DNA of 64,000 nt from Mallotus nudiflorus (lineage: Eukaryota > Streptophyta > Magnoliopsida > Malpighiales > Euphorbiaceae). The stretch is from positions 2,840,501-2,904,500 of the forward strand of contig CANTUR010000046.1 of assembly GCA_947683625.1 (NCBI GenBank), written 5' to 3'. Each line of letters begins with the position of its first letter. The stretch's first letter is position 1. The notes beneath the pieces are model-generated. The model was not told where the DNA came from, made no database searches, and saw nothing but the letters and a program-made list of their open reading frames with translations. The position numbers were made by a program, and so were the translations under genes. Of the stretch, positions 35,263 to 46,639 are shown piece by piece.

Positions 35263-38200
35263 TGCTTAAGCATCCCTATCATTCGATCTAAGCTCTTGAT
35301 CGTTCATCACAAATGATGCTAGCCATGACTCCAACTCACTAATACGATCACGATAAGTTGTGTGCTCCCGCTCCCGCTCCTACTCATGGCTAACATAGAG
35401 GTGTTCAACCTGCATTACATGAAAATTACATATCATACATGCATACATAAAACATGTGCATAAATAAACAAGTACAATAAAGAAGATATACCCTTTTATT
35501 GCTTGTAAACTCCCTAAGTGCTACTGTGCACTCCTTACAATAGTATACTAGTACTGGCTAGAAGAGATAGGGATCAATAAAAGATAAGCAAAAAAGTCAA
35601 GCACCAGTCATCAAATAGATGAAACAAATGCAAAATAAGTGAAATAAAGCATGAACATAGGAAGCGTCAGCAGGGATAACATCTAACTGAGGAAAGCCAG
35701 GATAAGGCAAATCAAGATACACACCTCTACCAAAGATGTCTATCCCAGATAAAACTGAGGATGACCTAACCACCAAGTCCCTAAGAATAGCACAACCGAA
35801 AGCCATACCACTATCATGGGCAATCACCTTGGTATGGAACGTGCCCTCAACCTCTTCAAAATAGGATCTTAATCTCTTTCGATAAGATCCTCATTGTTGC
35901 AGTTAAGTCCCCATAACCATGTCAATTACAGCTTATTACTAATAAAGTTCATTACACACTAATATAATACAGGAATAAAAGCCTACCATATTAGAGGAAG
36001 CAACTCTTGATGATCTGTATGATGGCCGAACCCTCAAATCTAAAGACAAGCCCCATCTACCTAAAAAGGAGGAGGTGGAGGAAGGGTGCCACCAACCATA
36101 ACATTAACCATCTATGGGTGTAGACGGTGAGGTTTAGAGCGCATCCAAGATTTAAGCAACCACTGCATTATTTGAGGTCATAGCTCTAGAGAATACTTTA
36201 CTATATCACAAAGACATAGCGTGAAGATGAGAAGTCACCACCTAGGATAAAAACTTGGAAAAATCAAATGTGGTGGTAACTTGATTCTCTAACAGAAAGT
36301 TAGTACCATAAGTAGGAGATTTTGGATATGGAATACCAACTTCTCTTAGTCTTATATTCATTTAAAATTAGTTTATTGATTATTACTTTATTCTCTAATT
36401 ACATGCAATTTTATTTTAAACCCTAATTATCATTCATCTAACCTAAGGAAACTACTTATGAAATGGTACATAAAAATTGAATTCATATAACGAGATGTCC
36501 TTAAATTAGTCTGAACTCCCTAAATTAGTCTAAACTATGTTAATTGAATTAGGTTAGCTAAGTCTATATTTTATTTATAAGTGAAATGGAACTAAAGGTG
36601 GGTCTATATTTTAATTAAAGTAGTGAACTAAGTCTACTTTTTTAATTCTAAAGAAATGGGCCTAAATCTATTAATTTTTATAAAAATGAATTAGATTGGG
36701 TTTGAATTGATGGGCCTAATTTCTAATTAATTTTTAATCTAAGTGAAAAATGGGCCTAAGTCTATTTATTTTAAGGAAATAAATGCTTTAATGGATTGAA
36801 CTATGTCTAAATTAATTTTAATAGCTAAAAGGTGGACCTAAGTCTAAATTAACCTAATAAGCCTAAATTGATTTTAAAGTTAATTAAATTTAAATCCAAT
36901 TTTAAAGGTCTACTAATTAAATGAGTTTGAGTCTAACATGGGCATGAGACTTAAAATGAAAATGAAAAAATAAGGAAAAGCCCAAAAACATAAAAAAAAA
37001 AAAACCAAAATAATCAAACAAAAAGATCAAACAAGCAATTAAAATTATTTCTTCTAAAAAACCAAATTTGATTTCATGCAACCTAAATTAACTAAAGTCA
37101 TCATTGCTTTTAATTTAGATTTTACCAAATGAACCTAATTACTAATTAATTTTAATATAGAAAAGTAAATATTCATTGTTTCCACTATTAAGGTTATTAT
37201 AATTCCTACGTATAAAGAATAAAAAACTAATTAAATACACAACCCAATAAACCAAATAAATAAAAAATACATAATAATAAAAGGTAAGAACCCTAAAATC
37301 TATGTGAAAATCATAATAGGATTAAATCATGGCATTCCATAGACCTTTAAAGGTTTTTGATATGTTCAATCACATCTTCATGGCTCAGAGCATTCCATCA
37401 TCACCATTAAAAAAAACAAAACAATAGAGAAAAAAATTATTAGAATAAAAAAACAAAGAATAAAGAAAAAGAAATACTAAAAAGATAAATAGAAATAAAC
37501 AAAATAAAATAAGAAAAGAAAAGGGATGAGGTTTGGTGTGATGCAATATTGATGTGCTCCTTAGAGTCTGATTGATTCACTATTTGAATAGGTCTGCAGA
37601 TTGATTTTTTTGTTTTCCAGGCTTATTTTTTTCTCCAAAAGCTCTTTGCTCTCTCTCCCCTTTTCTGTGTAATTTTTTTTAGTAGCATCCTTTTTTTTTT
37701 AAAAGCAGCATCTCTCCCCCCTTTTAGAAAATGAAATCCTGCCCCTTTTTAATCCCCCCATTTGTTACTGGAGTCACAGTTCCTGATAAATAACCATTTT
37801 TATTTTAAAATTTTTTGATAATGTAATCCAAATCTAAAATAAAACACGAAAAAAATACGTAAAGAACATGATAATTATATTTATTTATTTTTATTATTTT
37901 TTAACCAATCAGAAAATAAATAAATAGATTTTTCGTAAAAATATAATAAAAACTCTGTTGATCGAAATAGTACAATAAAACTATTTAATCATAAAAAGAC
38001 CCTAAAAAGAATTAAAACTTTTTCAATTAGGTCCCTAAGGAAAACATCACAATTAGGTCCTTAAAAAGTCGCAATTAAGCCTTGAGATTTGAAAATCAAT
38101 ATCCACATACCTATTTATAACAAAATTTCATCATTAGAGTCCTATGTTGCATCCACACTCGACTATCCCGAAATTGGGCGCTTACAGCAGGATCAATATA

Positions 38201-39945
38201 TCGGCGTAAAGAGACTCTGCACCCTCTAAGGGACTCTCAGAAGGATGTCCTATCATGGCAATAGCAAGCTTGTCCGCACAAAGCTCATAACTATAAAATA
38301 TGTCACTAGGAGGAGGAACAATGACTCTCCTCGCAAACAGACCATCCCACCAACGATGAACTAGCTCACCTAGATGCCACACCTTGCCAGTAAGGCTAGG
38401 AAGCAACACTTGTCTTTCTATTTACTGCCATGCTATTAACATCTTTACCGACCAATATAACATTGTCACCAACCAGCGAAGGAGAATCTGCTTAAAAGGC
38501 AAAAGTGAATAAAGAATCTCTTAGAAAATGAAACATCTAACACGATAGGAATTAAGCATACCTATCCATAGGATAGCCTACCTATGTAGTCCTGGGCCTC
38601 TATGAAATCCTTAATCAAACCAGTGGTCTTCCTAATCCAGTTGGGATAATGAGAAAAACTATCCTCCAAAAGATACTTGATGGTTAAGCCCATATCTATC
38701 AAAATTAGAACTTAAAAAATTAGGAAAAAAATAAGCAAAAGTCAAAAAGAGCAAAAAGTCAAGAACTCTCACTCATATCTAGCATGAATAAGCATCCATA
38801 AATCCTCGAGCCACTTTGGCATGTTGCATCCAAATTCGAGTACATATAGGTGAAAGCATCAGTACCCTAATAGTGCGTCTATAAATTATCTATGTCTCTG
38901 AGGATAGGCAACAACCGTAGACTACCTATACCCGAAGGATTCAAGAAGATGACAACACTCAATAAGTAGAACAGGAAGCAATGAGCTAGCTGCTTCACCG
39001 AAATAAAATCAGAATCATAAATCATCCACATAGTGGAGACGAACTTGGTGTAACATGTGAGGTATAGATAACTAGACTTCATAGGGGTAGGCACCCCAAG
39101 CAACTCCATAGTGAGGCACCTCCTCGCCACTACAGAAGAGCACTCCTCCTTATTGAAGGAAACAGGCTCCTAAGAAAAGCTTAATCCTGTGATATCAACA
39201 AAGTCTAGAGGAGTGATGGTCATCTCTCTAATGGGCAAGTGAAAAGCATGCATCATGTCCATCCATTGCTCAATCAGTGTATACATAGCAATCTGACTTT
39301 ATAAATACGAGTCATAAGAAAGCACAACGATAATCCCATAAAAACCCTTTCTTGTTACCATCTGCTTCACACATAACAGAAGACCCTAATAGTATGTGCT
39401 ATAAATAACAAATACGCTATCAAGAATCTACACAGATAATAAATGCTGACAAATCTTTTTTTCTTTCTTTGTTATTTAACAAGATAAAGATAATAACAAG
39501 AGCCAAAAAGAAGCATTATGGTAAGCACTAGAAGACAATCAAAACAAAAAATAAAGTAAGAGCTATCAGGTTATCAACACTCATAATAAAACTGCGGATT
39601 AATAGTCACAGTAAGAGCTACATAACTATAGGTACAACAACCTCAAATTGAAAGACATAACAAAAGTAGCAAAATCTAACAAACAGCAAAGCAACCTAGA
39701 TAGCTAAATAACTTAAAAAAAGATAAAGGACAAAGGAGGACCTACCTGGCGATGATGACAAACCCAAGCGTGAGTCTCCAAACTGTGAACCACAGGAATC
39801 GATTCCTCTCGAGAGAGCCTAGATGGTTGAGAACCCTGAGCACCATCAATATTGATCTTTATGCAGCTTTAGTGGCCTCTGTGAAGTTACCTTTGACATC
39901 CAAAAAGATATCCTTCAAACCTTCAAGAATGTTGAGGAACTCCAT
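35263..39945 (-). pseudogene. Reverse-strand plant mobile domain (PMD) gene of D, intron-containing
   Basis: Runs opposite to pol between pol and the 3' LTR. The first exon (to 39746) ends with SREESIPVVHSLETHAW and a GTAGGT donor. Exon 2 starts after a GTGAAGCAG acceptor at 39361 and carries the PMD core: MYTLIEQWMDMMHAFHLPIR, EMTITPLDFVDITGLSF, and DFISVKQLAHCFLFYLLSVV followed by LRLLPILRDIDNL and FTYMYSNLDATC. The next open block at 38409-38187 continues RVIVPPPSDIFYSYELC. It is then cut by a solo LTR. Beyond the LTR (36118-35597) lies GGTLPPPPPF and a 76-residue stretch. The last exon, after TGTAATGCAG, encodes an Arg/Glu-rich tail (RISELESWLASF). A few stops remain. PMD proteins include the host proteins MAIN and MAIL1, and the domain is also carried by plant transposable elements. 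Confidence 0.72.
36119..38186 (-). mobile_element. Solo LTR of the A/B0 family inside the PMD gene of D
   Basis: 2068-bp LTR, minus-strand ends TGTAAGCGCCC and GTCTACA, with no internal region on either side. Flanking pentamers are ATGGG and GCAGG and do not match, so the duplication has decayed or the solo LTR arose by recombination between different copies. The reverse-strand reading frame resumes on the far side if the LTR and five bases are removed, which supports a simple insertion. Confidence 0.82.
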
Positions 39946-40474
39946 CTTATATAGAGAAAAACAAAAATTCAAAAGAAAAAATAGAGCAAAAAAACCCAAA
40001 ACTCGAAAAAGGGTTAAGAAAATATGGAAAACACTTAGAGAAGGTCGGAAGAAGCTTCTTAGAACCTAAAAAATACACATCTTAAGTATACTAGAGAGGG
40101 GTGGCATGTGGCCACGTGCTCTCGTCCAGTTATACGCGCACTTCAAGACTTTATACACTCATTTCCCTAGTCCTAAACCTCTATGTGAGCATAAGATATG
40201 CACTAAACTCACATAAAAGTACACCAATATGGACTATATCTATCCAAAGACACTGTGTGTGGCCTTACCATTTTTTAAAAACTCAACACCTCCTAAAAGA
40301 AAAAAATAGGGAAGAATCATCGAAAGGATATCCCACTCAAAATCATTAAAATAACATCTACAAGACAACAAGCAATGATATCATCATTACTACATCATCA
40401 CTGTATCATCACCGACCAAGATTAAAAGAAGAGAACACATTACATCAATTATAATGATCATAACAATCTATTTG

Positions 40475-40985
40475 CTGACACCTGAAGAGGTTATAGTGAT
40501 AGTATTTATCTATTCACCTAACACTCGAAGAGGTTATAGTGGTAGTAATTATTCATTTGCTTGACACCTAAAAAGGTTATAGTGGCAGTATCCCTTTCTT
40601 CACCTGACACCTGAAGAGGTTATAGTGACAGTATTTATCTATTCACTTGACACTCGAAGAGGTCATAGTGGAAGTATCTATCTGTTCACCTGACACCCAA
40701 AGAGGTTATAATGTCAGTATTTATCTATTCGCCTGACACTCGAAGAGGTTATAGTGACAGTATTAATCGGTTTGCTTGACACTCAAAGAGGTTATAGTTG
40801 TAGTATCTATCTATTTGCCTAACACCTGAAGAGGTTATAATGGCAGTATCTATCTATCCGCCTAACACCTGAAGATGTTATAGTAGTAGTATTTATCTAT
40901 TCACCTAACACCCAAAGAGGTTACAATGGCACTATCTATTTGTTCACTAACACCCAAAGAGGTTATAGTGGCAGTATCTCAACAA
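40475..40985 (+). repeat. 43-bp minisatellite, 12 copies, in the 3' region of D
   Basis: Twelve units with the core CACCTGAAGAGGTTATAGTG and GCAGTATCTATCTATTC. The position matches the arrays of A and B0, just before the polypurine tract, but the sequence is unrelated to theirs. Confidence 0.9.
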
Positions 40986-41109
40986 TTAAATCATAATAAC
41001 ACAGTACTCAGGTAAGTACCTCTCTCCTTAGAAAATGACTTTTTACATCTTTGCATTTGCTTTGCATGTATTAACACTAGTGCTAGGTGGCTATGTAGCA
41101 CATATGAAG

Positions 41110-41122
41110 TAGGGGGCAATTG
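41110..41122 (+). promoter_or_regulatory. Polypurine tract of D
   Basis: AAGTAGGGGGCAAT lies directly before TGTCATACTTC, the start of the D 3' LTR. It resembles the A and B0 tracts in ending GGGGCAA. Confidence 0.75.
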
Positions 41123-43140
41123 TCATACTTCAAATTTGACTGTCCCCAAAAAAGGTCCAATGATAAAATGAATCTATGAAAAAACTAGAGTCTGCTCATT
41201 CGTAACTCCTTTGAAGTGTGCAACCTTAAAACCCTAACTGAACATACCAGTGTGTGAAATTAATCACCGAGCCATTAAGTTGCTCTCTAATCTTATAAAA
41301 TATGAATTATCAAAATAAGAAGGGCTTGTTTCGAGTAATCTTTTCTTGGAACATGCAGTTTGTTGAATTGGTGTTCATTTTATCAAACCAGGACCTAACT
41401 TTATGAAAAAATAGAAATCAATTTTGATAAAATGGGCTTTAGAAACACATCTAGAAGGCTCCAAAACCTCTAAAAATGGTCCCAGAATAGTCTAAAATAA
41501 CTCAAGGATTAGTGTGTGTCACGTAGAAGTGTGCGTACAACCACGAAAACCCCTAGGTGTCATGCACTAAAATTGAAGCTGAATCAGATAAAACAGACTT
41601 TGAGAACTCATTTGGAAGACTTTAAAACCTCTGAAAGTGGTCCCAAAATAGTCCAAAATAACTCAAAGTTTAGTGCGTGTCACTCAAAAATACATGTATA
41701 CACCCTTAGGTGTCATGCACTAGAGGCAAAATTAGATAAAAAAAAATTGCAAAAACACATTCGAAAGGCCTAAAAACTCTATGAATAAATCTCAGAATGG
41801 CCCAAAAAATCCCCAAATTGAATGTGTAATGTTTAAAAGTGTGCGTAACTGCACGCGAGCTCGTGTGGCCATGCGCTAGTGCGTGACCATGCACTAAATA
41901 CACAATCACGTGCACTTCCCCCCTTTCACGTTCTCCGTCCTAGGTATGCACGTGTGACTATGCCTATGCCCCCTTCTTCCTCTCATTTTTCATTATAACT
42001 AGGTGCCTCTACACCCTATTTTAAGGGGGGAGTAAGAGGAAACACACACACTAAAAAATCTGTCCATTCGAAGGTACTGGAAACCTGCTTCTAGATAGTT
42101 TTAGCTCTCCTACTATGTTTTCCTTAGGTTATTAGGTCTCCCTTCCACCAAACCTAGCCTTATATTTGTCAAAGCATACTTCAAAGGTAAACAAACCAGC
42201 ATCATTCTATATGTCATTTTGAACCTCTCGACAAGGAAAGCTTGATAATCCCTCGAAATTAAAGCTTCAAAACTCACACAAGCTCAGTCGAATATGAGGA
42301 CCACATAATCATTTTAGCATGTTTATTTTATCATATTGCATCTTACTTTATTATCGCTAGCATTTGTGAATATTATTGTGCTTGCATTATGAGATTGGAA
42401 ATTTGCATGCTATATAAAAATTTATGCTTTATTTTGCTCCTTTCATATCATCATTTTGCATCCTCTAGTTTCAAAACATGAAATCACATTATAAATATCA
42501 ATAACGTGAAAAGTTCATATTCCAAACTAGAGTCATCATGTTCTTGGTCCAGAGATGTCATTATGCATCCCCTATATTGTCATCATATATCTTTATAACA
42601 TAAATAATCACTACAAACATGCATAATTGTGTACATTTTTCTTACTCTTTCAAGTGATTAAGTGTCCATTAATTATCTCATTATTCATGTGATTAGGCAA
42701 CCTACGTGCATAGTCATATTAACTTTACAAGTTCATTACAATAGCTAGATTTACTTTTCCGTAATTGTTTTTTCCTTTTATATGTTTTTTATTTGGAAAG
42801 CGATGTAATAATAATATTTCAATTTTATTATCTTCTATAGTCTATTGTATTAAATGAATATTATACAAATTTTCATTACTAAAACTAGGGTGTTACGATA
42901 GTTATACATTGAATATCGTATAATAAAAAATAGTTAAAAAGTACATGTGATCCCTCGAACCTTAAAAACTCTACCAGGGCAATACTCATTGAGTGACCTG
43001 ATGTTGTCCCATTCTTTTAGTGATTTTTAAAAATCAGGTGGCGACTCTACAAAATAAAAAAGCATCTCATTCCTTTTGAAATCAATCATTTGTCCCTATT
43101 CAATAAGTTTCCATGTCCCTTAAAAACCTGTAAGCTACAA
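41123..43140 (+). repeat. 3' LTR of D (right end approximate)
   Basis: Starts TGTCATACTTCAAATTTGAC, so it differs from the TGTAAGC family. It contains repeated segments with GTGTCATGCACTA and CACGTG-like pieces (41500-41900). Near its end is CAGGTGGCGACTCTACA, comparable to the GGTGGTGACTCC found 120-140 bp from the end of the B0 LTR, which suggests an end near 43140. No second LTR copy is in the window to fix the boundary. No gene is seen in it. Confidence 0.55.
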
Positions 43141-43251
43141 ACACAATAAACCACCAAGTCGCTCATACTAACAATTTTATTATTTGCTAAATATTTAATT
43201 AGTATTATATAACATTTAGTTATTATAATATTACTATTAGTTTACATGCAA

Positions 43252-43462
43252 CATTGGTTTTCTCTTCTTTTTCATCATCATCAGAATTATAATCATGGGC
43301 CTTCTTTTTAAGCTGTTCCATAACTTTAGGGTCTTTTTTTACTCTCTTTCACTCCTAGAAACTGTTTCTACATGTTATTTGCTTTATTGCCTTTTTATTC
43401 CTTAATTTTCTCTTTCTTAAAGGATTCAGTGATTATGGCATATGGGTTTCCTCAGCCATTGT
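43252..43462 (-). pseudogene. Truncated duplicate of RRP15-like exon 1
   Basis: Minus-strand sequence from an ATG at about 43462 reads MAEETHMP, a TAA, then SLNPLRKRKL. It matches the first exon and leader of the RRP15-like gene at 46639, including about 100 bp of leader (43463-43560). The copy ends abruptly at 43252 in the acidic Asp-run region. One stop stands where the other copy has CAA. Confidence 0.65.
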
Positions 43463-44059
43463 TTAATTGAGCTCTTGAGCAATGGAAAGATGTGATTTTT
43501 AGAAAGGAAAGATTTTATTGCTCTAATTGCAATCTCATAAACCTTGTGAATTCCTATTTTTCTTCTTTAACGTTCTTTGGCAAAGTATTGAATTTGACTT
43601 AAACACCTATAATTTATGGAGGAATATTACTTTGACCTGCTAAATATACATGAATTAATATTTTACATCCCTATATTTCTTTTACTTAAGAGTTAGAATT
43701 AAGACATAGTCCCCTTTTTTTAAAATAAAAAGAAAATATCATATTATTAATTAGATTAATAATCTGAAATTAGAGTCATTCTTTTAAATAAATGTGTGTG
43801 TCAGTACAAAGGAAATTATAACCATCATAATAATGCTTATTTAGTCCTAACCATTGATGCATATTATCAGTATTGATCTATAAGTATAATCAATGGTTAT
43901 AATTAAATAAAATAATCCAACGGTTATAATTTTATTAGTATAAATACAAATGTTTAAACCATAGTAAGGGCCTATCATTAAATAAAGCTGAATAATAAAA
44001 TTCAGTGGACTAGACAACCATTTAATCGAACCACACATACAATTACATTTTCAAGCTAA

Positions 44060-44350
44060 CAAATAAACTAGGTGGTTTGCTAATCTTCTCACTTATAGCC
44101 TTAATACTCATCTCCTTCATAAGATGTTTACATTCTTCTATAACTAAACCTGCCAGAGAATGATCCTCGATGTCTTTCCACAAGTTCATAATCACCTCAA
44201 GGGCATTTAACTCAACTATGAAGAGATAAACATATAACCTCTTAATCCAATTTCACGCCTCTTGAATTGTCAAAGCTTTAACAATTCTTAAAAAGGAGAT
44301 CCCTAACAAAGTAAGAGCTCTTGGAACCATAAAACTACCCTACTTATCAT
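44060..44350 (-). pseudogene. RNase H-like (RVT_3) fragment
   Basis: In one minus-strand frame the sequence reads IVKALTIQEA, a stop, NWIKRLYVYLFIVELNALEV, then AGLVIEECKHLMKEMSIKAI. This follows the pattern of the plant RNase H-like domain (EALAIREAL, then a ETDALEVI-type strand, then a VEDCKxL helix) found in non-LTR element polyproteins and related genes. One stop interrupts it and nothing of a reverse transcriptase is seen beside it. It may be a captured or decayed fragment. Confidence 0.5.
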
Positions 44351-44672
44351 TAATAATGTAACCAAACAAAATTCACTTATGTCAATCTAATTGGTGTGTC
44401 AAACACAAAAAAGCAAACATTTTTTTCTAGTTTGTTAGTTGTTCATCAATAACCTTATAAAAAAGCTCATCTTATCTAAAGAAATAATAAGTGAAGCAAG
44501 CATGCTTTCTAACATGGAAGGCTAAGATGTTAAAGGATAAAGTTTTATAGAATATAAAAAGCTAATGATAATTAATATGACTCTTCTAAAAATGGGCAAT
44601 GCTTGAACTAGAATAGATAGAGAAGAAACATATCTCAATAGCAGCAGTTTTAAAAATTGTTGTCTTACTTAC

Positions 44673-46639
44673 CTCATAAAAGAAGGCTTGTTTCCTCTGC
44701 TTGTTTAATATTGACATAATTCAGTAAATATTTAGTAAGAATTTAAAAGGATTAAAAGTAAAGTTAAAGAGAAGCATAAATGAGATGTGGAAGAAGTATT
44801 AACCATAAGACATTAAATTTTTATTCTAAAATCAACATCAACCACTAACAACAGTAAAATGAAAATCATACATGCATTCCTCGCCCAAATAATATAGTAT
44901 CATAAAAATTTATAATATATTGACAACAATATACATGACATATTATTGTTGCTTTGCACTTTTGCAACAAGTACAAATAATAAGCATGAGATGACTCAAC
45001 CTTTATAATAATAATAGAGTCATGTATTTTTAAGTGTTAAGATATGAACTGGGGATGAGTCCAAAGCATCCTACATATAATGATAGGAAGCATAGCTAGC
45101 TATCACTTGAAAAGGCTTTAGACCTTCAACTCTTCAAAACACAATATTATTATGGTTTCAGAATGGAAAATAATTAAAATCCATTACAAAACATAATGGT
45201 ATGTAACATTAATTAAAGACACATTATATTAAAGGTTCTCAATGAAGTAAAAAGGTAATAAATATCTAGGGTTAGATTATACATGATCAATTGAGCTAGA
45301 AAACAGTAGCAAGTAGCAACCAAATCATTCAACTAATAACTCAATAATGAGGAAAATAAAACATTTAAGCGAATATAACACATTGTAATTCTTGGTTTAT
45401 ATCTAAAATTCAGGAATTGTGGTAGTATCAATAATGAGGGAAGCTGAATAACTGTTCGCTAAATTGATGAACTTACCTTTGGCATCTTTTATTCTTAAAG
45501 GATTTAACCCTTTATGTGCATTTTGTGCCTTGTTAACCTATATAAGACAATCAAACATAAAAACTTGGTTTGAATGTGGAAGAAAAAGTGAATAAAATAA
45601 CCAGAAAAAATCAAATTGGTGTAGATTCTAAAAGGAAAGAAAACATTATTAGTTTTTAGAAAATAACTTACAACATTAAATAACTTGACCACTAAAACAT
45701 CAGTAATACATACAAAGAATACAAAACCATATTAGTATGAGAAACAACACTAGTATTAAATTGAAACACAATATATGACTATTGTTCTAACATAAATAAA
45801 AAAAAAAAGATATTACCTCCTCTTGTTGCAAAATGTATTAAATCTTTTTCATGTGAATTTAAATAATTAGTAGGCTTTATATGCCCCTTCTCTTTCATTT
45901 ATCATGTTAAACAACTAACAACATTCATATAATTACAATAAAAGAAACATACTTATTTTCTCTTTAGAAAAATTAACCAAACAACATAGAAATGAAAGTT
46001 TAAAAACCAATTTTTCTCCTTCTTGGCTTCTCTCGTGACCTTCCTTTCAGCTTCCTCCTTAGCAAGCTTCTCTACTAAAAGCTTCTTGTGTGCTAAGAGC
46101 ACTGGTCCTTGTAAATTCAAAAATAAAAAAGTTCAAATTTCCTATTCTTAATAAGGAAAAAAAGCCCACTACACTTAGAAGTATAGTTAACTTACCAATA
46201 AATCCTCAGACATACCCTTCTTCATAATACTATTAAAAGCAATCCTAAAAGGTTTAGATCCATTAATGAATTTTGTTATTCTTAGTTGAATTTCACTATC
46301 TACTTCTCCTCCATCATAATCATCATTCCCCTAAATTCAGACTCATTAATTTCAATGCCAAGATCAATTTTTTCATCATCAACATCATCATTTTCCTTTA
46401 AAGAAAAAAATCTTTTCATCACTAGCAATATTGGTTTTCTCTTCTTTTTCATCATCATCAGAATTATAATCACAGGCCTTCTTTCTAAGTAGTTTCATAA
46501 CTTTAGGGTCTTTTTTGACTTTCTCTTTCATGCCCAGAAACTGTTTATGCTTCTTCTTTATTTTCCTGCCTTTTTTGTACTCTAATTTTCTTATTCTTAA
46601 AGGATTAAGTGATTGTGGCATATGAGTTTCCTCAACCAT
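44673..46639 (-). pseudogene. RRP15: RRP15-like ribosomal RNA processing gene, broken as assembled
   Basis: The Rrp15 family acts in 60S ribosomal subunit assembly in the nucleolus. Exon 1 (from 46639) encodes a Lys-rich start (MVEETHMPQSLNPLRIRKLE) and an acidic part, and ends in FRIAFNSIMKKGMSEDLL. Exon 2 (from 46107) has PVLLAHKKLLVEKLAKEEAE. Exon 3 (to 45817) has EKGHIKPTNYLNSHEKDLI. Exon 4 (45691-45672) encodes VVKLFNV. Exon 5 (45537-45477) has VNKAQNAHKGLNPLRIKDAK, and exon 6 (to 44673) KQRKQAFFYE. Most exon borders have GT-AG sites. Single-base shifts sit in a T run (about 46400), a G run (about 46330) and at the exon 1/2 border, and exon 6 lacks a clear acceptor. It is either a pseudogene or affected by sequence errors. 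No C-terminal exon was recognised. Confidence 0.6.

Larger units (their letters stand above)
29550..43140 (+). mobile_element. Tat-type Ty3/gypsy element D (outermost), truncated at left by B0
   Basis: Plus-strand element holding, in order, gag remnant, protease, G-patch, reverse transcriptase, two RNase H domains, integrase, short repeats, a reverse-strand plant-mobile-domain gene, a 43-bp minisatellite, a polypurine tract and a 3' LTR starting at 41123. The second RNase H of the archaeal type is a mark of the Tat lineage. The gag side is cut at 29550 by the B0 insertion, and a solo LTR (36119-38186) interrupts the reverse-strand gene. The right end of its LTR is uncertain by some tens of bases. 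Pol carries many stops, mostly former Gln codons. Confidence 0.78.

Noticed and set aside
39752..40069. 105-residue plus-strand Lys/Arg-rich frame
   Set aside because: It lies opposite exon 1 and the upstream region of the PMD gene of D and ends in an A-rich stretch; it looks like a shadow.
40475..40985. Regular 43-bp repeats that look CRISPR-like in spacing
   Set aside because: The whole unit is repetitive, with no unique spacers and no cas genes, and the genome is a plant. It is a minisatellite.
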